Source: Planobacterium oryzisoli
GTDB taxonomy: Bacteria; Bacteroidota; Bacteroidia; Flavobacteriales; Weeksellaceae
NCBI RefSeq assembly: GCF_015354315.1
Contig: NZ_JADKYY010000014.1
Coordinates: 1 to 64,000 of the forward strand
Direction of reading: 5' to 3'
Length of the DNA stretch: 64,000 nt
The translations under genes and the position numbers were made by a program. Shown here in pieces: positions 56,709 through 64,000 of this stretch. How positions within the stretch are numbered: position 1 is the first letter of the stretch; every line of letters begins with the position of its first letter. A model generated the notes under the pieces. The model was not told the DNA's origin and did no database searches. It worked only from the letters and a program-made list of their open reading frames with translations.

Positions 56709-57254
56709 CTACACAACTTTCTCCACTTGCATAAAATTTAACTCCATTGGAGTCTTGCGACCAAAGATCATAACAGACACTTCTACTTTCTTCTTATCTT
56801 CTAGAATCTTTTCAACAGTACCATTGAATCCGTTAAAAGGTCCATCGATTACTTTCACACTTTCTCCAACTACATATGGAATTGCCATCTCAGTAGCATA
56901 TTCGGAAAGCTCATCCATTCTACCAAGCATACGGTCTACTTCGGATTTACGCATTGGTACAGGATCCCCTCCTTTGGTCAAACTCAAAAAAGAAATAACT
57001 CCTGGGATATTTTTGATAACGTGTGGAACTTCACCTGTTAAATTAGCTTCCAACATCAAATACCCCGGATAATAAGGCCTTTCTTTTGGAACTTTCTTGC
57101 CATTCTTCAATTGAATGACTTTTTCCATAGGAATTACTACCTGCGTTACATATTGATCAAACCCAAGTCTCTGAATTTCATTTTCGATATAGGTCTTAAC
57201 CTTATTCTCCTGTCCGCTAACCGCCTTTAACACATACCACTTCAAATCACTCAT
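56709..57254 (-). CDS. nusG: Transcription termination/antitermination factor NusG
   Basis: A 181-residue protein with the NGN domain (KWYVLKAVSGQENKVKTYIENE, YYPGYLMLEANL) and the C-terminal KOW domain (VGESVKVIDGPFNGFNGTVEKI). It binds RNA polymerase and couples it to Rho or ribosome. 11 bases after secE. Confidence 0.97.
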   Translation of the reverse strand: MSDLKWYVLKAVSGQENKVKTYIENEIQRLGFDQYVTQVVIPMEKVIQLKNGKKVPKERPYYPGYLMLEANLTGEVPHVIKNIPGVISFLSLTKGGDPVPMRKSEVDRMLGRMDELSEYATEMAIPYVVGESVKVIDGPFNGFNGTVEKILEDKKKVEVSVMIFGRKTPMELNFMQVEKVV

Positions 57255-57265
57255 CTCTGCAGTTT

Positions 57266-57472
57266 TTAGTTGAACAGATTAATTAACATGGCGAGAGCAT
57301 TTTGTATAAACTCACTAAACAAGGTATCCACCCCGAATAAAAATATAGCCAACAATACAGTTGCAATAGTCACTACAATTGTAGAAGACTGCAAGTCAGG
57401 CCATTTTGGCCATTCGACTTTATCTTTAAATTCAGAATAGGAACCTTTTAAAAAATTTACAAATGAACTCAT
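57266..57472 (-). CDS. secE: Preprotein translocase subunit SecE
   Basis: A 68-residue protein with an amphipathic N-terminal helix (FVNFLKGSYSEFKDKVEWPKW) and one membrane segment (TIVVTIATVLLAIFLFGVDTLF), the short SecE form. It stabilises SecY in the translocon. Lies between tRNA-Trp and nusG. Confidence 0.95.
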   Translation of the reverse strand: MSSFVNFLKGSYSEFKDKVEWPKWPDLQSSTIVVTIATVLLAIFLFGVDTLFSEFIQNALAMLINLFN

Positions 57473-57484
57473 AATCTAGATTTG

Positions 57485-57555
57485 CACGGGCACAAGGATT
57501 CGAACCCTGATCAACGGTTTTGGAGACCGGTATCCTACCATTGGACGATGCCCGT
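57485..57555 (-). tRNA. tRNA-Trp (CCA)
   Basis: Complementary strand forms a 71-base cloverleaf: acceptor ACGGGCA/TGCCCGT, anticodon loop CTCCAAA (anticodon CCA), T-loop TTCGAAT, discriminator G. CCA not encoded. Located between tuf and secE; a hairpin with a T-run ends only about 6 bases before its 5' end. Confidence 0.95.
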
Positions 57556-57561
57556 ATTTAA

Positions 57562-57591
57562 AAAGTTCCGTAAGTTTCCTTACGGAACTTT
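57562..57591 (-). terminator. Intrinsic terminator after tuf
   Basis: AAAGTTCCGTAAG (57562-57574) is perfectly inverted at 57579-57591, loop of 4; on the minus strand a short T-run follows. It lies directly before tRNA-Trp, so it either ends tuf transcripts or acts in processing. Confidence 0.75.
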
Positions 57592-57607
57592 ATATATTGG
57601 ATATTAA

Positions 57608-58795
57608 TTAGTCTAGGATTTCAGTTACCTGACCTGCACCAACTGTTCTACCACCTTCTCTGATCGCAAATCTAAGACCTACGTTAAGAGCGATTGGTTG
57701 AAGAAGTTCAACAGTAATAGTCAAGTTATCTCCTGGCATTACCATCTCTACACCTTCTGGTAAGAAGATCTCACCAGTAACGTCAGTAGTTCTAACGTAG
57801 AACTGTGGACGGTACTTGTTATGGAATGGTGTGTGACGACCACCTTCTTCTTTTGAAAGAATATAAACCTCAGCTTTGAATTTTTTGTGTGGCTTAACAG
57901 AACCTTGCTTAGCGATAACCATACCTCTTCTGATATCGGTTTTCTCAATACCTCTAAGAAGTAGACCTACGTTATCTCCAGCTTCACCTCTGTCAAGAAT
58001 CTTTCTAAACATTTCAACACCAGTTACAGTAGAAGTAAGTTTTTCCTCACCCATACCTACGATGTCCACAGCGTCACCTGAGTTGATTACACCAGCTTCG
58101 ATTCTACCTGTTGCCACAGTACCTCTACCAGTAATAGAGAATACATCTTCAATTGGCATTAGGAATGGCTTGTCTTGATCTCTCACAGGAAGTTCAATCC
58201 AAGTATCAACGGCATCCATAAGTTCTTCTACAGTTGCAACCCACTTAGGCTCACCGTTAAGTGCACCAAGAGCTGAACCTTGAATTACTGGAGAGTTATC
58301 ACCATCGTACTCATAAGTAGATAGAAGATCTCTAAGCTCAAGTTCTACAAGCTCAAGAAGCTCTGGGTCATCTACCATGTCCACTTTGTTCATGAAAACT
58401 ACAACCTTAGGTACGTTTACCTGACGGCAAAGAAGGATGTGCTCTCTAGTTTGTGGCATTGGACCATCAGTAGCAGCACACACAAGGATAGCACCATCCA
58501 TCTGGGCAGCACCTGTTACCATGTTTTTCACATAATCCGCGTGACCTGGACAGTCTACGTGTGCGTAGTGTCTGTTTTCAGTTTCGTATTCAATGTGCGC
58601 AGTATTGATAGTAATACCTCTTTCTTTTTCCTCTGGAGCAGAGTCAATTGCTGAGAAGTCTCTCTTTTCAGCTAAACCTTTATCTGCCAATACTTTAGAG
58701 ATAGCAGCAGTTAAGGTAGTCTTACCGTGGTCAACGTGACCAATAGTACCAATGTTTAAGTGTGGTTTGCTACGATTAAACGTTTCCTTTGCCAT
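57608..58795 (-). CDS. tuf: Elongation factor Tu
   Basis: A 395-residue GTPase that brings aminoacyl-tRNA to the ribosome: GHVDHGKT (P-loop, about 19-26), the switch I motif [26 protein letters not shown] and NKVD, then beta-barrel domains 2 and 3. Flanked by tRNA genes on both sides, with a terminator after it and its own -7 element before it. Confidence 0.99.
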   Translation of the reverse strand: MAKETFNRSKPHLNIGTIGHVDHGKTTLTAAISKVLADKGLAEKRDFSAIDSAPEEKERGITINTAHIEYETENRHYAHVDCPGHADYVKNMVTGAAQMDGAILVCAATDGPMPQTREHILLCRQVNVPKVVVFMNKVDMVDDPELLELVELELRDLLSTYEYDGDNSPVIQGSALGALNGEPKWVATVEELMDAVDTWIELPVRDQDKPFLMPIEDVFSITGRGTVATGRIEAGVINSGDAVDIVGMGEEKLTSTVTGVEMFRKILDRGEAGDNVGLLLRGIEKTDIRRGMVIAKQGSVKPHKKFKAEVYILSKEEGGRHTPFHNKYRPQFYVRTTDVTGEIFLPEGVEMVMPGDNLTITVELLQPIALNVGLRFAIREGGRTVGAGQVTEILD

Positions 58796-58838
58796 GATTT
58801 AAATTATTTATTTAATTACTTTTTTGATTTTCGGTCTG

Positions 58839-58846
58839 CAAATATA
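58839..58846 (-). promoter_or_regulatory. tuf promoter -7 element (TATATTTG)
   Basis: Perfect TAnnTTTG about 45 bases before the tuf ATG. No TTG 19 bases upstream. The remaining 170 bases up to the terminator at 59020 show no gene or other structure that I recognise. Confidence 0.5.
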
Positions 58847-59019
58847 GTGATTTTTTATATATTAAAACCTTTTTGAAAAAAAATTGGTTTAGTATCATTC
58901 TCAATTACTTGCGAGCAACTAGTCAAAATTTCTAAGGTCTAAAATTACAATTATTTTTCCAAACCGAGAAAACGAAATTTTACACCACTAAATCAAAAAG
59001 AGGCTTGAATTACCAATTA

Positions 59020-59046
59020 AAAAGTCCTGAATTAATCAGGACTTTT
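59020..59046 (-). terminator. Intrinsic terminator after tRNA-Thr (GGT)
   Basis: AAAAGTCCTGA (59020-59030), loop ATTAA, TCAGGACTTTT (59036-59046), a perfect 11-bp stem directly after the tRNA; on the minus strand a short T-run closes it. It separates the tRNA cluster from tuf. Confidence 0.8.
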
Positions 59047-59048
59047 AG

Positions 59049-59120
59049 AGCCAACGATGAGATTTGAACTCACGACCTCTTCCTTACCAAGGAAACGCTC
59101 TACCCCTGAGCTACGTCGGC
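59049..59120 (-). tRNA. tRNA-Thr (GGT)
   Basis: A 72-base cloverleaf: acceptor GCCGACG/CGTTGGC, anticodon in CTTGGTAAG (GGT), T-loop TTCAAAT, discriminator T, no encoded CCA. Matches the place of thrT in the E. coli tufB operon. Confidence 0.95.
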
Positions 59121-59135
59121 AGAATTTTTAAAAAA

Positions 59136-59163
59136 AAAATCACATCCGCTTAGGAGTGATTTT
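59136..59163 (-). terminator. Hairpin with T-run between tRNA-Gly and tRNA-Thr
   Basis: AAAATCAC (59136-59143) pairs with GTGATTTT (59156-59163), with inner TCC/GGA; on the minus strand about ten T follow. It looks like a terminator within the tRNA cluster, or a processing hairpin. Confidence 0.65.
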
Positions 59164-59168
59164 CTTAG

Positions 59169-59241
59169 AGCGGAAGACGGGGGTCGAACCCGCGACATTC
59201 AGCTTGGAAGGCTGACGCTCTACCAACTGAGCTACTTCCGC
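59169..59241 (-). tRNA. tRNA-Gly (TCC)
   Basis: A 73-base cloverleaf: acceptor GCGGAAG/CTTCCGC, anticodon loop CTTCCAA (TCC), T-loop TTCGACC, discriminator T. Third of the four-tRNA cluster; corresponds to glyT of E. coli. Confidence 0.95.
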
Positions 59242-59304
59242 ATGATTGTTGGTAAACGGTATGCAAATTTACTAATAAATCCGCAAACTGCAAACAAAAA
59301 AAAG

Positions 59305-59385
59305 TGGGGAGAGCAGGATTCGAACCTGCGAAGCCGAAGCAACTGAGTTACAGTCAGTCCCATTTGACCGCTCTGGAATCTCCCC
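59305..59385 (-). tRNA. tRNA-Tyr (GTA)
   Basis: An 81-base class II tRNA with long variable arm: acceptor GGGGAGA/TCTCCCC, anticodon loop CTGTAAC (GTA), T-loop TTCGAAT, discriminator A. Corresponds to tyrU. Confidence 0.95.
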
Positions 59386-59407
59386 AATACTTTTAATTAC
59401 AAAAACG

Positions 59408-59481
59408 AGCCTCCAGAGGGATTCGAACCCACGACCCCGAGATTACAAATCACGTGCTCTGGCCAACTGAGCTATGGAGGC
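59408..59481 (-). tRNA. tRNA-Thr (TGT)
   Basis: A 74-base cloverleaf: acceptor GCCTCCA/TGGAGGC, anticodon in TTTGTAA (TGT), T-loop TTCGAAT, discriminator T. First of the cluster; corresponds to thrU. Confidence 0.95.
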
Positions 59482-59516
59482 AAATTTCAAAAGAACTTTT
59501 TCTCTTTTTGCGAGTG

Positions 59517-59548
59517 CAAATATAATGTTGTTTTTTTGAAATTAACAA
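59517..59548 (-). promoter_or_regulatory. Promoter of the tRNA cluster
   Basis: Minus strand TTTG (59549-59546), 21-base spacer, TATATTTG (59524-59517), a perfect -7 element about 36 bases before tRNA-Thr (TGT). The spacer is 2 bases longer than usual. Confidence 0.6.
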
Positions 59549-59579
59549 ATATTTATGCCTGTTTTTTTTACATTTATTT

Positions 59580-59870
59580 TTAAGCTAATTCTTTTTTCTT
59601 GATTAGCAGCTTTTTAGCTGTATCCACACATAAATCCAAAGACGCTTCAAAAGAAGCAGATGTTTTCTTTACTACTATATCATCTCCCGGAACTACCAGC
59701 TTTAACTCTGTTGTTTTGTTTTCTTTATCGGAAGCATTTTCAACTTTTAAAAATATCTGACACTCTATGATTTTATCATAAAAAGTGTCAAGTTTATTAA
59801 CTTTTTTGTCGATATACTCCTCTAACGGCTGGTGTGGGGTCAACCCAATGGCCTGTACTGTGATTTTCAT
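59580..59870 (-). CDS. hpf: Ribosome hibernation-promoting factor, short HPF type
   Basis: A 96-residue HPF/RaiA-like protein: MKITVQAIGLTPHQPLEEYIDKKVNKLDTF, with FLKVENASDKENKTTELKL and the C-terminal helix ASLDLCVDTAKKLLIKKKE. It binds idle ribosomes and lacks the long C-terminal domain used for dimerisation in other bacteria. It follows xerC by 22 bases and is likely cotranscribed. Confidence 0.92.
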   Translation of the reverse strand: MKITVQAIGLTPHQPLEEYIDKKVNKLDTFYDKIIECQIFLKVENASDKENKTTELKLVVPGDDIVVKKTSASFEASLDLCVDTAKKLLIKKKELA

Positions 59871-59892
59871 AATAAAATTATTTATATGTTAG

Positions 59893-60753
59893 TTATTTTT
59901 TTGATCTTGGATGCGATTTTTCAAATACATCTTTCAATTTTTCAATATCTGCGTGCGTGTACACTTGGGTGGAGGCTAAGCTTGAGTGGCCTAACAAACT
60001 TTTGACAACCGAAATCTCCGCACCATTTCCTAATAAATGAGTCGCGAAACTATGTCTTAACATATGTGGACTACGCTTTGTTTTGGCGCTGACCAAACTA
60101 AGATAATTCTTTACTTGAAGATAAACAAACTTTTGGTTTAATTTCAAAGCTCTTGGTGAAAGCAACAGCCACTTTAAGTCCGATTCTGGACGGGCCTCCA
60201 CAATGTACTGCGACAATTTCTTTGCCAATTCTACTCCAACAGGCACAATTCTTTGCTTGTTTCCTTTACCCGTGACATGGAGTTCCCTTTTCGAAGGATT
60301 CCAATCATCTAATACTAAATCACATAACTCGGATTTCCGTATACCGGTCTGATACAGTAATTCAATTATCATGTACGTTAGAGGCGAGACTTGTTCTCCT
60401 TGGAGAATACCAGATAACTCATCCATTTCATCCCTAGAAAAAGGAATTTGTTTTTCAGCAAAAACTTTAAGCGAGTCTATTCCCAATGTAGGATCCACAG
60501 CTAGTAGCCCCACCCTCATGGCAAACTTATAGAAAGAACGCAAAGCAGAAAGTTTACGATTGATTGATCGCTTTGAAAATCCTGCGGTGTGGAGTGCCAC
60601 TACAAAAGAACGTATATGGCTTTTTTCAGCTTTATCGATTGTGGTTGGAAATGCAAAATGTCCAAAATCACACAGATCCTTACTATAACTTTGTACTGTA
60701 TGTTTTGAATATCGTTTCTCTGACTCTAAATATTTTATGAACGCTTCTACCAT
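59893..60753 (-). CDS. Tyrosine recombinase XerC/D type
   Basis: A 286-residue recombinase: N-terminal SAM-like core-binding domain (about 1-85), then the catalytic domain with Arg in TGIRKSEL, Lys in VTGKGNKQR, H-x-x-R in HMLRHSF, His in LLGHSSL and nucleophile Tyr in TQVYTH. Of the XerC/D class that resolves chromosome dimers at dif; a housekeeping location between rpsU and hpf supports this rather than a phage integrase. Confidence 0.92.
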   Translation of the reverse strand: MVEAFIKYLESEKRYSKHTVQSYSKDLCDFGHFAFPTTIDKAEKSHIRSFVVALHTAGFSKRSINRKLSALRSFYKFAMRVGLLAVDPTLGIDSLKVFAEKQIPFSRDEMDELSGILQGEQVSPLTYMIIELLYQTGIRKSELCDLVLDDWNPSKRELHVTGKGNKQRIVPVGVELAKKLSQYIVEARPESDLKWLLLSPRALKLNQKFVYLQVKNYLSLVSAKTKRSPHMLRHSFATHLLGNGAEISVVKSLLGHSSLASTQVYTHADIEKLKDVFEKSHPRSKK

Positions 60754-60762
60754 AAAAAAAAA

Positions 60763-60792
60763 TCACTTCCCAAATATACATTTAGAAAGTGA
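60763..60792 (-). terminator. Intrinsic terminator after rpsU
   Basis: TCACTT (60763-60768) pairs with AAGTGA (60787-60792); on the minus strand nine T follow, reaching the xerC start codon. The loop contains TATATTTG (60778-60771 on the minus strand), a perfect -7 element that could start xerC-hpf transcripts. Confidence 0.65.
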
Positions 60793-60816
60793 CAATATAG
60801 TAACGTTATTTAATCC

Positions 60817-61014
60817 TTAAGCCTGCTCCTCTCGGCTAGCTTCTCTTTGTTTGTGGGAAGCTTTAGCTACCTTGGCTCTTTTAGTTACAGATGGCTTGAT
60901 GAATTGCTGTCTAGATCTTAATGAACGTACGACACCTGTTTTATCAAATTTTCTTTTGTATCTCTTTAGAGCTCTATCGATAGACTCTCCGTCTTTTACT
61001 GGAATTATTAACAT
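60817..61014 (-). CDS. rpsU: 30S ribosomal protein S21
   Basis: A 65-residue basic protein: MLIIPVKDGESIDRALKRYKRKFDKTGV, then RSRQQFIKPSVTKR, typical S21. In Bacteroidota S21 sits near the anti-Shine-Dalgarno end of 16S rRNA. It has a perfect promoter and is first in the rpsU-xerC-hpf run. Confidence 0.95.
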   Translation of the reverse strand: MLIIPVKDGESIDRALKRYKRKFDKTGVVRSLRSRQQFIKPSVTKRAKVAKASHKQREASREEQA

Positions 61015-61037
61015 ATTTTACATCTCATTTTGGATTG

Positions 61038-61067
61038 CAAAAATAATAAATATTTTATTATCTGCAA
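61038..61067 (-). promoter_or_regulatory. Consensus promoter of rpsU
   Basis: Minus strand TTTG (61068-61065), exactly 19 bases, then TATTTTTG (61045-61038), a perfect TAnnTTTG, 23 bases before the ATG. Confidence 0.8.
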
Positions 61068-61139
61068 ATTTTCTTTCCAAAATTAAATGTTGGTTGTATT
61101 GTAGTATATTTACCTATCCTTCATTTAATACGTCTGCAT

Positions 61140-64000
61140 ATGGATAATACCGCACTACCTCTTCAAATTTTAACCGCCTCTGCAGGATCCGGTAAAACGC
61201 ATGCGTTGGTAGAACGTATCCTTTCTATATGTTTAAAGAAAGAAAAGGGCCATACCGAAATAAGACACATTCTGGCACTGACCTTCACAAACAAAGCAGC
61301 CAATGAAATGAAGGAGAGAATTTTAATGTGGTTACAGGAGTTTACTCACCAAGACTATCAGCAAAGCACCAAATTAAATGAACTTCGCAAAAAACTCAGC
61401 GTGCAAGGAGTTGAAGTGGACTTACTTACTTTGCACAGTCGCAGCGTACTTTTACTTCAATATATATTGCACAATTATTCCGCGATTAACATTAGCACAA
61501 TTGACAAGTTCAATGCGAAAATTGTAAAGAGTTTTTCCCAGGAATTAGGTTTAGCCCACCAATTTAACCTTGAAATTGATGCTGCACCGTTTGTCCTAGA
61601 AGCAGTTGACTCACTAATAAATGAAGTTGGAGTCAACCCCCAACTCTCGTTCGTGCTGTTGGACTACCTCCGATACAATCAGGATGAACAAAAGCACACC
61701 TCTTTACCCAAGCTTCTTTTTGACAAAAGCAAGGAATTTATCAACGACGTCAACTATCAGGGCTTAAAGGATAATGAGGCATTTAATTGGACCGCATACG
61801 ATGCTACCCGTACGCAACTAAGGGACAAAATAAAAAGCCTGAACTTAACCATTGAAACGACGAAGGCTGAATTAACAGATCTAATAAACGAACGTAATTT
61901 CTCGGCAGAAGACTTTGACGGTCGCACCTATAGTATCTTTAATTGGGTAAAGAAGTTAGAAAGTAACAAGTTTGATACGAATAAGACTATACAAAGATTC
62001 TTAAGTGGAGAACCGCTAGCACATAAAAAAGCCACTGCAGTAGTAAAGCAAAAACTTGAAGAGATCGAGGACAGGGTACGGCACTTGGCACACACCCTCA
62101 TAGAAGCTCATACAAATAAAGAAGAACTGAAATTTATTCTAAAGGAGATTTTACCATTAGTTATTTTCAAAGAGATCGAAAGAAAGATAAAACAAATTGA
62201 AGACGAAAACGACATCGTGTTGTTATCAAAGTTTAATACACTAATCTATGAGAACCTGAAAGACGAACCTTCACAGTTTATCTACGAGAAAATAGGCACG
62301 AAGTTCCATCATTTTTTTGTAGATGAATTTCAGGATACCTCACTTATGCAGTGGCTAAATTTAGTGCCCCTAAAACACAATGCAATAAGTTCTTCAGGGC
62401 ATAGCTTCACCTTAATTGGAGACCCCAAACAAAGCATATATGGATTTCGAGGAGGGGACAGTCAGCTTATGATCGACCTTATTGCAGAGGCAGAAAAAAA
62501 CCAAAAAACCTCCTATGTAAATAAGCTTAAGAATAACTACCGCAGCGCCAAAAACGTTGTTTTATTCAATAACGATTTATACAAAAGAATCAGCGCACTA
62601 CTCCTAGATGTCTCACACCGGGAAATGTTTAGTGACGCAGTGCAGGAGCATGTTTCACAGGAGGAAGGCAGAGTCCGACTTTTTTATTCCAATACAAAGG
62701 GAATCGCAGCAAAAGATGAATTCCTCAGCCAGATGCAGAAGGACATTCAACAGTGCTTGCATGATGGATATACTCTGTCGGACATTACCATTCTGCTACG
62801 AAGCAATAGTGACATCCGGTATTTCGCGCAAGCATTAGGAAAAATGCTAATAATAGAAAATGGTACTGAAACATATATTTCCACTTTATCGGATCAGGGA
62901 CTAACTTTAGACCTTTCTTCCACAATACTTGCGCTGATCGAATATCTACAGTGGGAACTACAGCCACAAAAAACAGAAAATTTAATTAATTTCTTATATT
63001 ATCTTAACCAAACGGGAAAGTTAGATTTTAAGGATTTCACACAAGAAACGTTACATATTTTAAACCTTACCGATAAACATTCGATTCTCAAGTACCTTAG
63101 AGAACATCATGACATAGAATTACCCCTTTACATTAAGCCTTCCATAGCACTCTATAGTACAATTGAATCTCTTTTGCACAAACTGAGTGTTCCAGGTGTT
63201 GAGACCATATACATTCTGAATTTCCTGGAAACTGTATATAATTTTTCCCAAGCGCGAAGTGCCAATTTCCAAGATTTAATTTCCTACTGGCAAGAGGAAG
63301 CACATAAAGTATCAATAAAAGCAAGTGAAAGCATAAATGCGATCCGGCTAATGACTATTCATGCCGCTAAAGGACTTGAGTTCCCAGTGGTCTTCATTCC
63401 ATATATGGGACCAACAAAAAAGACACCATTCGACTGGTACCCTATTGAGGAATTCCCTGGTCTGAAATCAGTACGAGTTAACAAACTCCCCTTTCCTCTT
63501 AGCAGCCCGCATCAGCAGGCCTTTCAGGAAAAATTAGCAACTCGCAAAGACTTGGAAGAACTTTGCGTGCTCTATGTGGCAACCACTAGAGCAGTGAGTC
63601 AATTACATCTTTATATAGAAAAGGAAAACAAAACTGAGGGCAGTGAAGATTTAAAAAAGAACTTACGTCAATGGTATCCACCAACTGGAGATTTATATGA
63701 AGTTGCCGGTACTCTGGAACTAGACCAACGCGCAAACGACCGAAAGGAAACGGACGTGCAGAAAATTCAGTTAACTACCAATAAATACTCTAAAGTATCC
63801 AACGTGCGAATTGCCACGCCTTCAAAAAGTTACCAAGCCCGAAATGAATCCGTTCGAATTGGACTGCTTATGCATGAGATACTGGAAAAAACTACTGGTC
63901 CGGAGAATATTGCATCTACGCTAAAACGTTATGCATTGGAAGGCATAATAACTACCATTGAAAAAGAAACTATAGAAAAAAGGATTCTATCGCTATTTGA
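61140..64000 (+). CDS. RecB/AddA-like UvrD-family helicase-nuclease, 3' end outside window
   Basis: At least 953 residues, open to the window end. Superfamily 1A helicase motifs: Walker A ASAGSGKT (13-20), LTFTNKAANEMKERI, ISTIDKFNAKI, VDEFQDTS (Walker B), GDPKQSIYGFRGGD (motif III), NYRSAKNVV (IV), MTIHAAKGLEFPVV (V) and VATTRAVSQLHLY (VI). Near the end GLLMHEILE resembles the start of the PD-(D/E)XK nuclease domain of AddA/RecB. It should act in double-strand break repair with an AddB-like partner, not seen here. The ATG at 61140 directly precedes the motif I region. Confidence 0.9.
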   Translation, partial: MDNTALPLQILTASAGSGKTHALVERILSICLKKEKGHTEIRHILALTFTNKAANEMKERILMWLQEFTHQDYQQSTKLNELRKKLSVQGVEVDLLTLHSRSVLLLQYILHNYSAINISTIDKFNAKIVKSFSQELGLAHQFNLEIDAAPFVLEAVDSLINEVGVNPQLSFVLLDYLRYNQDEQKHTSLPKLLFDKSKEFINDVNYQGLKDNEAFNWTAYDATRTQLRDKIKSLNLTIETTKAELTDLINERNFSAEDFDGRTYSIFNWVKKLESNKFDTNKTIQRFLSGEPLAHKKATAVVKQKLEEIEDRVRHLAHTLIEAHTNKEELKFILKEILPLVIFKEIERKIKQIEDENDIVLLSKFNTLIYENLKDEPSQFIYEKIGTKFHHFFVDEFQDTSLMQWLNLVPLKHNAISSSGHSFTLIGDPKQSIYGFRGGDSQLMIDLIAEAEKNQKTSYVNKLKNNYRSAKNVVLFNNDLYKRISALLLDVSHREMFSDAVQEHVSQEEGRVRLFYSNTKGIAAKDEFLSQMQKDIQQCLHDGYTLSDITILLRSNSDIRYFAQALGKMLIIENGTETYISTLSDQGLTLDLSSTILALIEYLQWELQPQKTENLINFLYYLNQTGKLDFKDFTQETLHILNLTDKHSILKYLREHHDIELPLYIKPSIALYSTIESLLHKLSVPGVETIYILNFLETVYNFSQARSANFQDLISYWQEEAHKVSIKASESINAIRLMTIHAAKGLEFPVVFIPYMGPTKKTPFDWYPIEEFPGLKSVRVNKLPFPLSSPHQQAFQEKLATRKDLEELCVLYVATTRAVSQLHLYIEKENKTEGSEDLKKNLRQWYPPTGDLYEVAGTLELDQRANDRKETDVQKIQLTTNKYSKVSNVRIATPSKSYQARNESVRIGLLMHEILEKTTGPENIASTLKRYALEGIITTIEKETIEKRILSLF

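Noticed and set aside
59893-60753. The tyrosine recombinase as integrase of a mobile element
   Set aside because: It lies in a conserved housekeeping run (rpsU, hpf), has XerC/D length and motifs, and there is no mobile DNA near it.
1-64000. CRISPR arrays, rRNA operons, toxin-antitoxin pairs, restriction-modification or prophage genes
   Set aside because: I read both strands for regular direct repeats and for typical protein motifs and saw none.

Overview
The window looks like chromosomal DNA of a low-GC member of the Bacteroidota, class Flavobacteriia; the Chryseobacterium/Weeksella group is a plausible home, but I cannot place it by genus. The evidence is the gene content (OstA-like LPS protein, DUF3467 next to rpoC, HTH_34 regulator, PaaZ of the long type, stand-alone pdhB), the lack of Shine-Dalgarno sequences, and repeated promoters of the Bacteroidetes type (TTG, about 19 bases, TAnnTTTG), seen best before HU, rplK and rpsU. 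Nearly all of it is ordinary core genome; only the first 1.6 kb looks mobile.

Layout. 1-1692: an IS3-family element cut by the window edge, a short 3' remnant that resembles a PRTRC-system ThiF-like gene, palindromes, and a tRNA-Met whose 3' end faces the mobile DNA, as at an integration site. 1737-8016: housekeeping genes (clpX, a HIT protein, greA, dtd, a thioredoxin-like protein, a degenerate Rieske-like lipoprotein) and a regulator/membrane-protein module with two copies of one 17-bp operator. 8063-19580: a 13-gene minus-strand run carrying phenylacetyl-CoA degradation (first an epoxidase block paaE, a small unknown gene, paaABCD; then paaG, paaH, paaI, paaZ) and ending in a SMUG2-like DNA glycosylase, a secreted GH5 glycosidase and a crotonase. 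No paaK ligase, thiolase or paa regulator is present in the window. 19860-29130: clpB with an unusual inverted-repeat promoter region, an EEP-family phosphatase/nuclease, fabV, a DECR-like reductase, an M3 peptidase, an LPG-synthase-like membrane protein and panD.

29536-45693: HU, pdxH, yqgE, a class IV aminotransferase homologue that seems to have lost catalytic residues, a START-like protein, a class III aminotransferase, an OstA-like protein, a Fur-family regulator, kup, pdhB, DUF2147, a glycosyltransferase pair (GT39 and GT2) with a flippase-like protein, pssA, an exonuclease and an FAH-family protein. 45775-61014: the transcription/translation core, read on the minus strand from rpsU: rpsU, xerC, hpf, tRNA-Thr(TGT), tRNA-Tyr, tRNA-Gly, tRNA-Thr(GGT), tuf, tRNA-Trp, secE, nusG, rplKAJL, rpoBC, DUF3467. 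Its order matches the thrU-tyrU-glyT-thrT-tufB and rplKAJL-rpoBC order known from E. coli, but here intrinsic terminators and new promoters break it into segments, and rpoB has a long leader with the potential to fold. 61140-64000: a RecB/UvrD-like helicase-nuclease, cut by the window end.

I found no CRISPR array, rRNA gene or prophage, and no clear new defence system. The best candidates for something undescribed are the rpoB leader, the clpB promoter repeats, the duplicated 17-bp operator module, the small gene inside the paa operon, and the non-catalytic-looking enzyme homologues.
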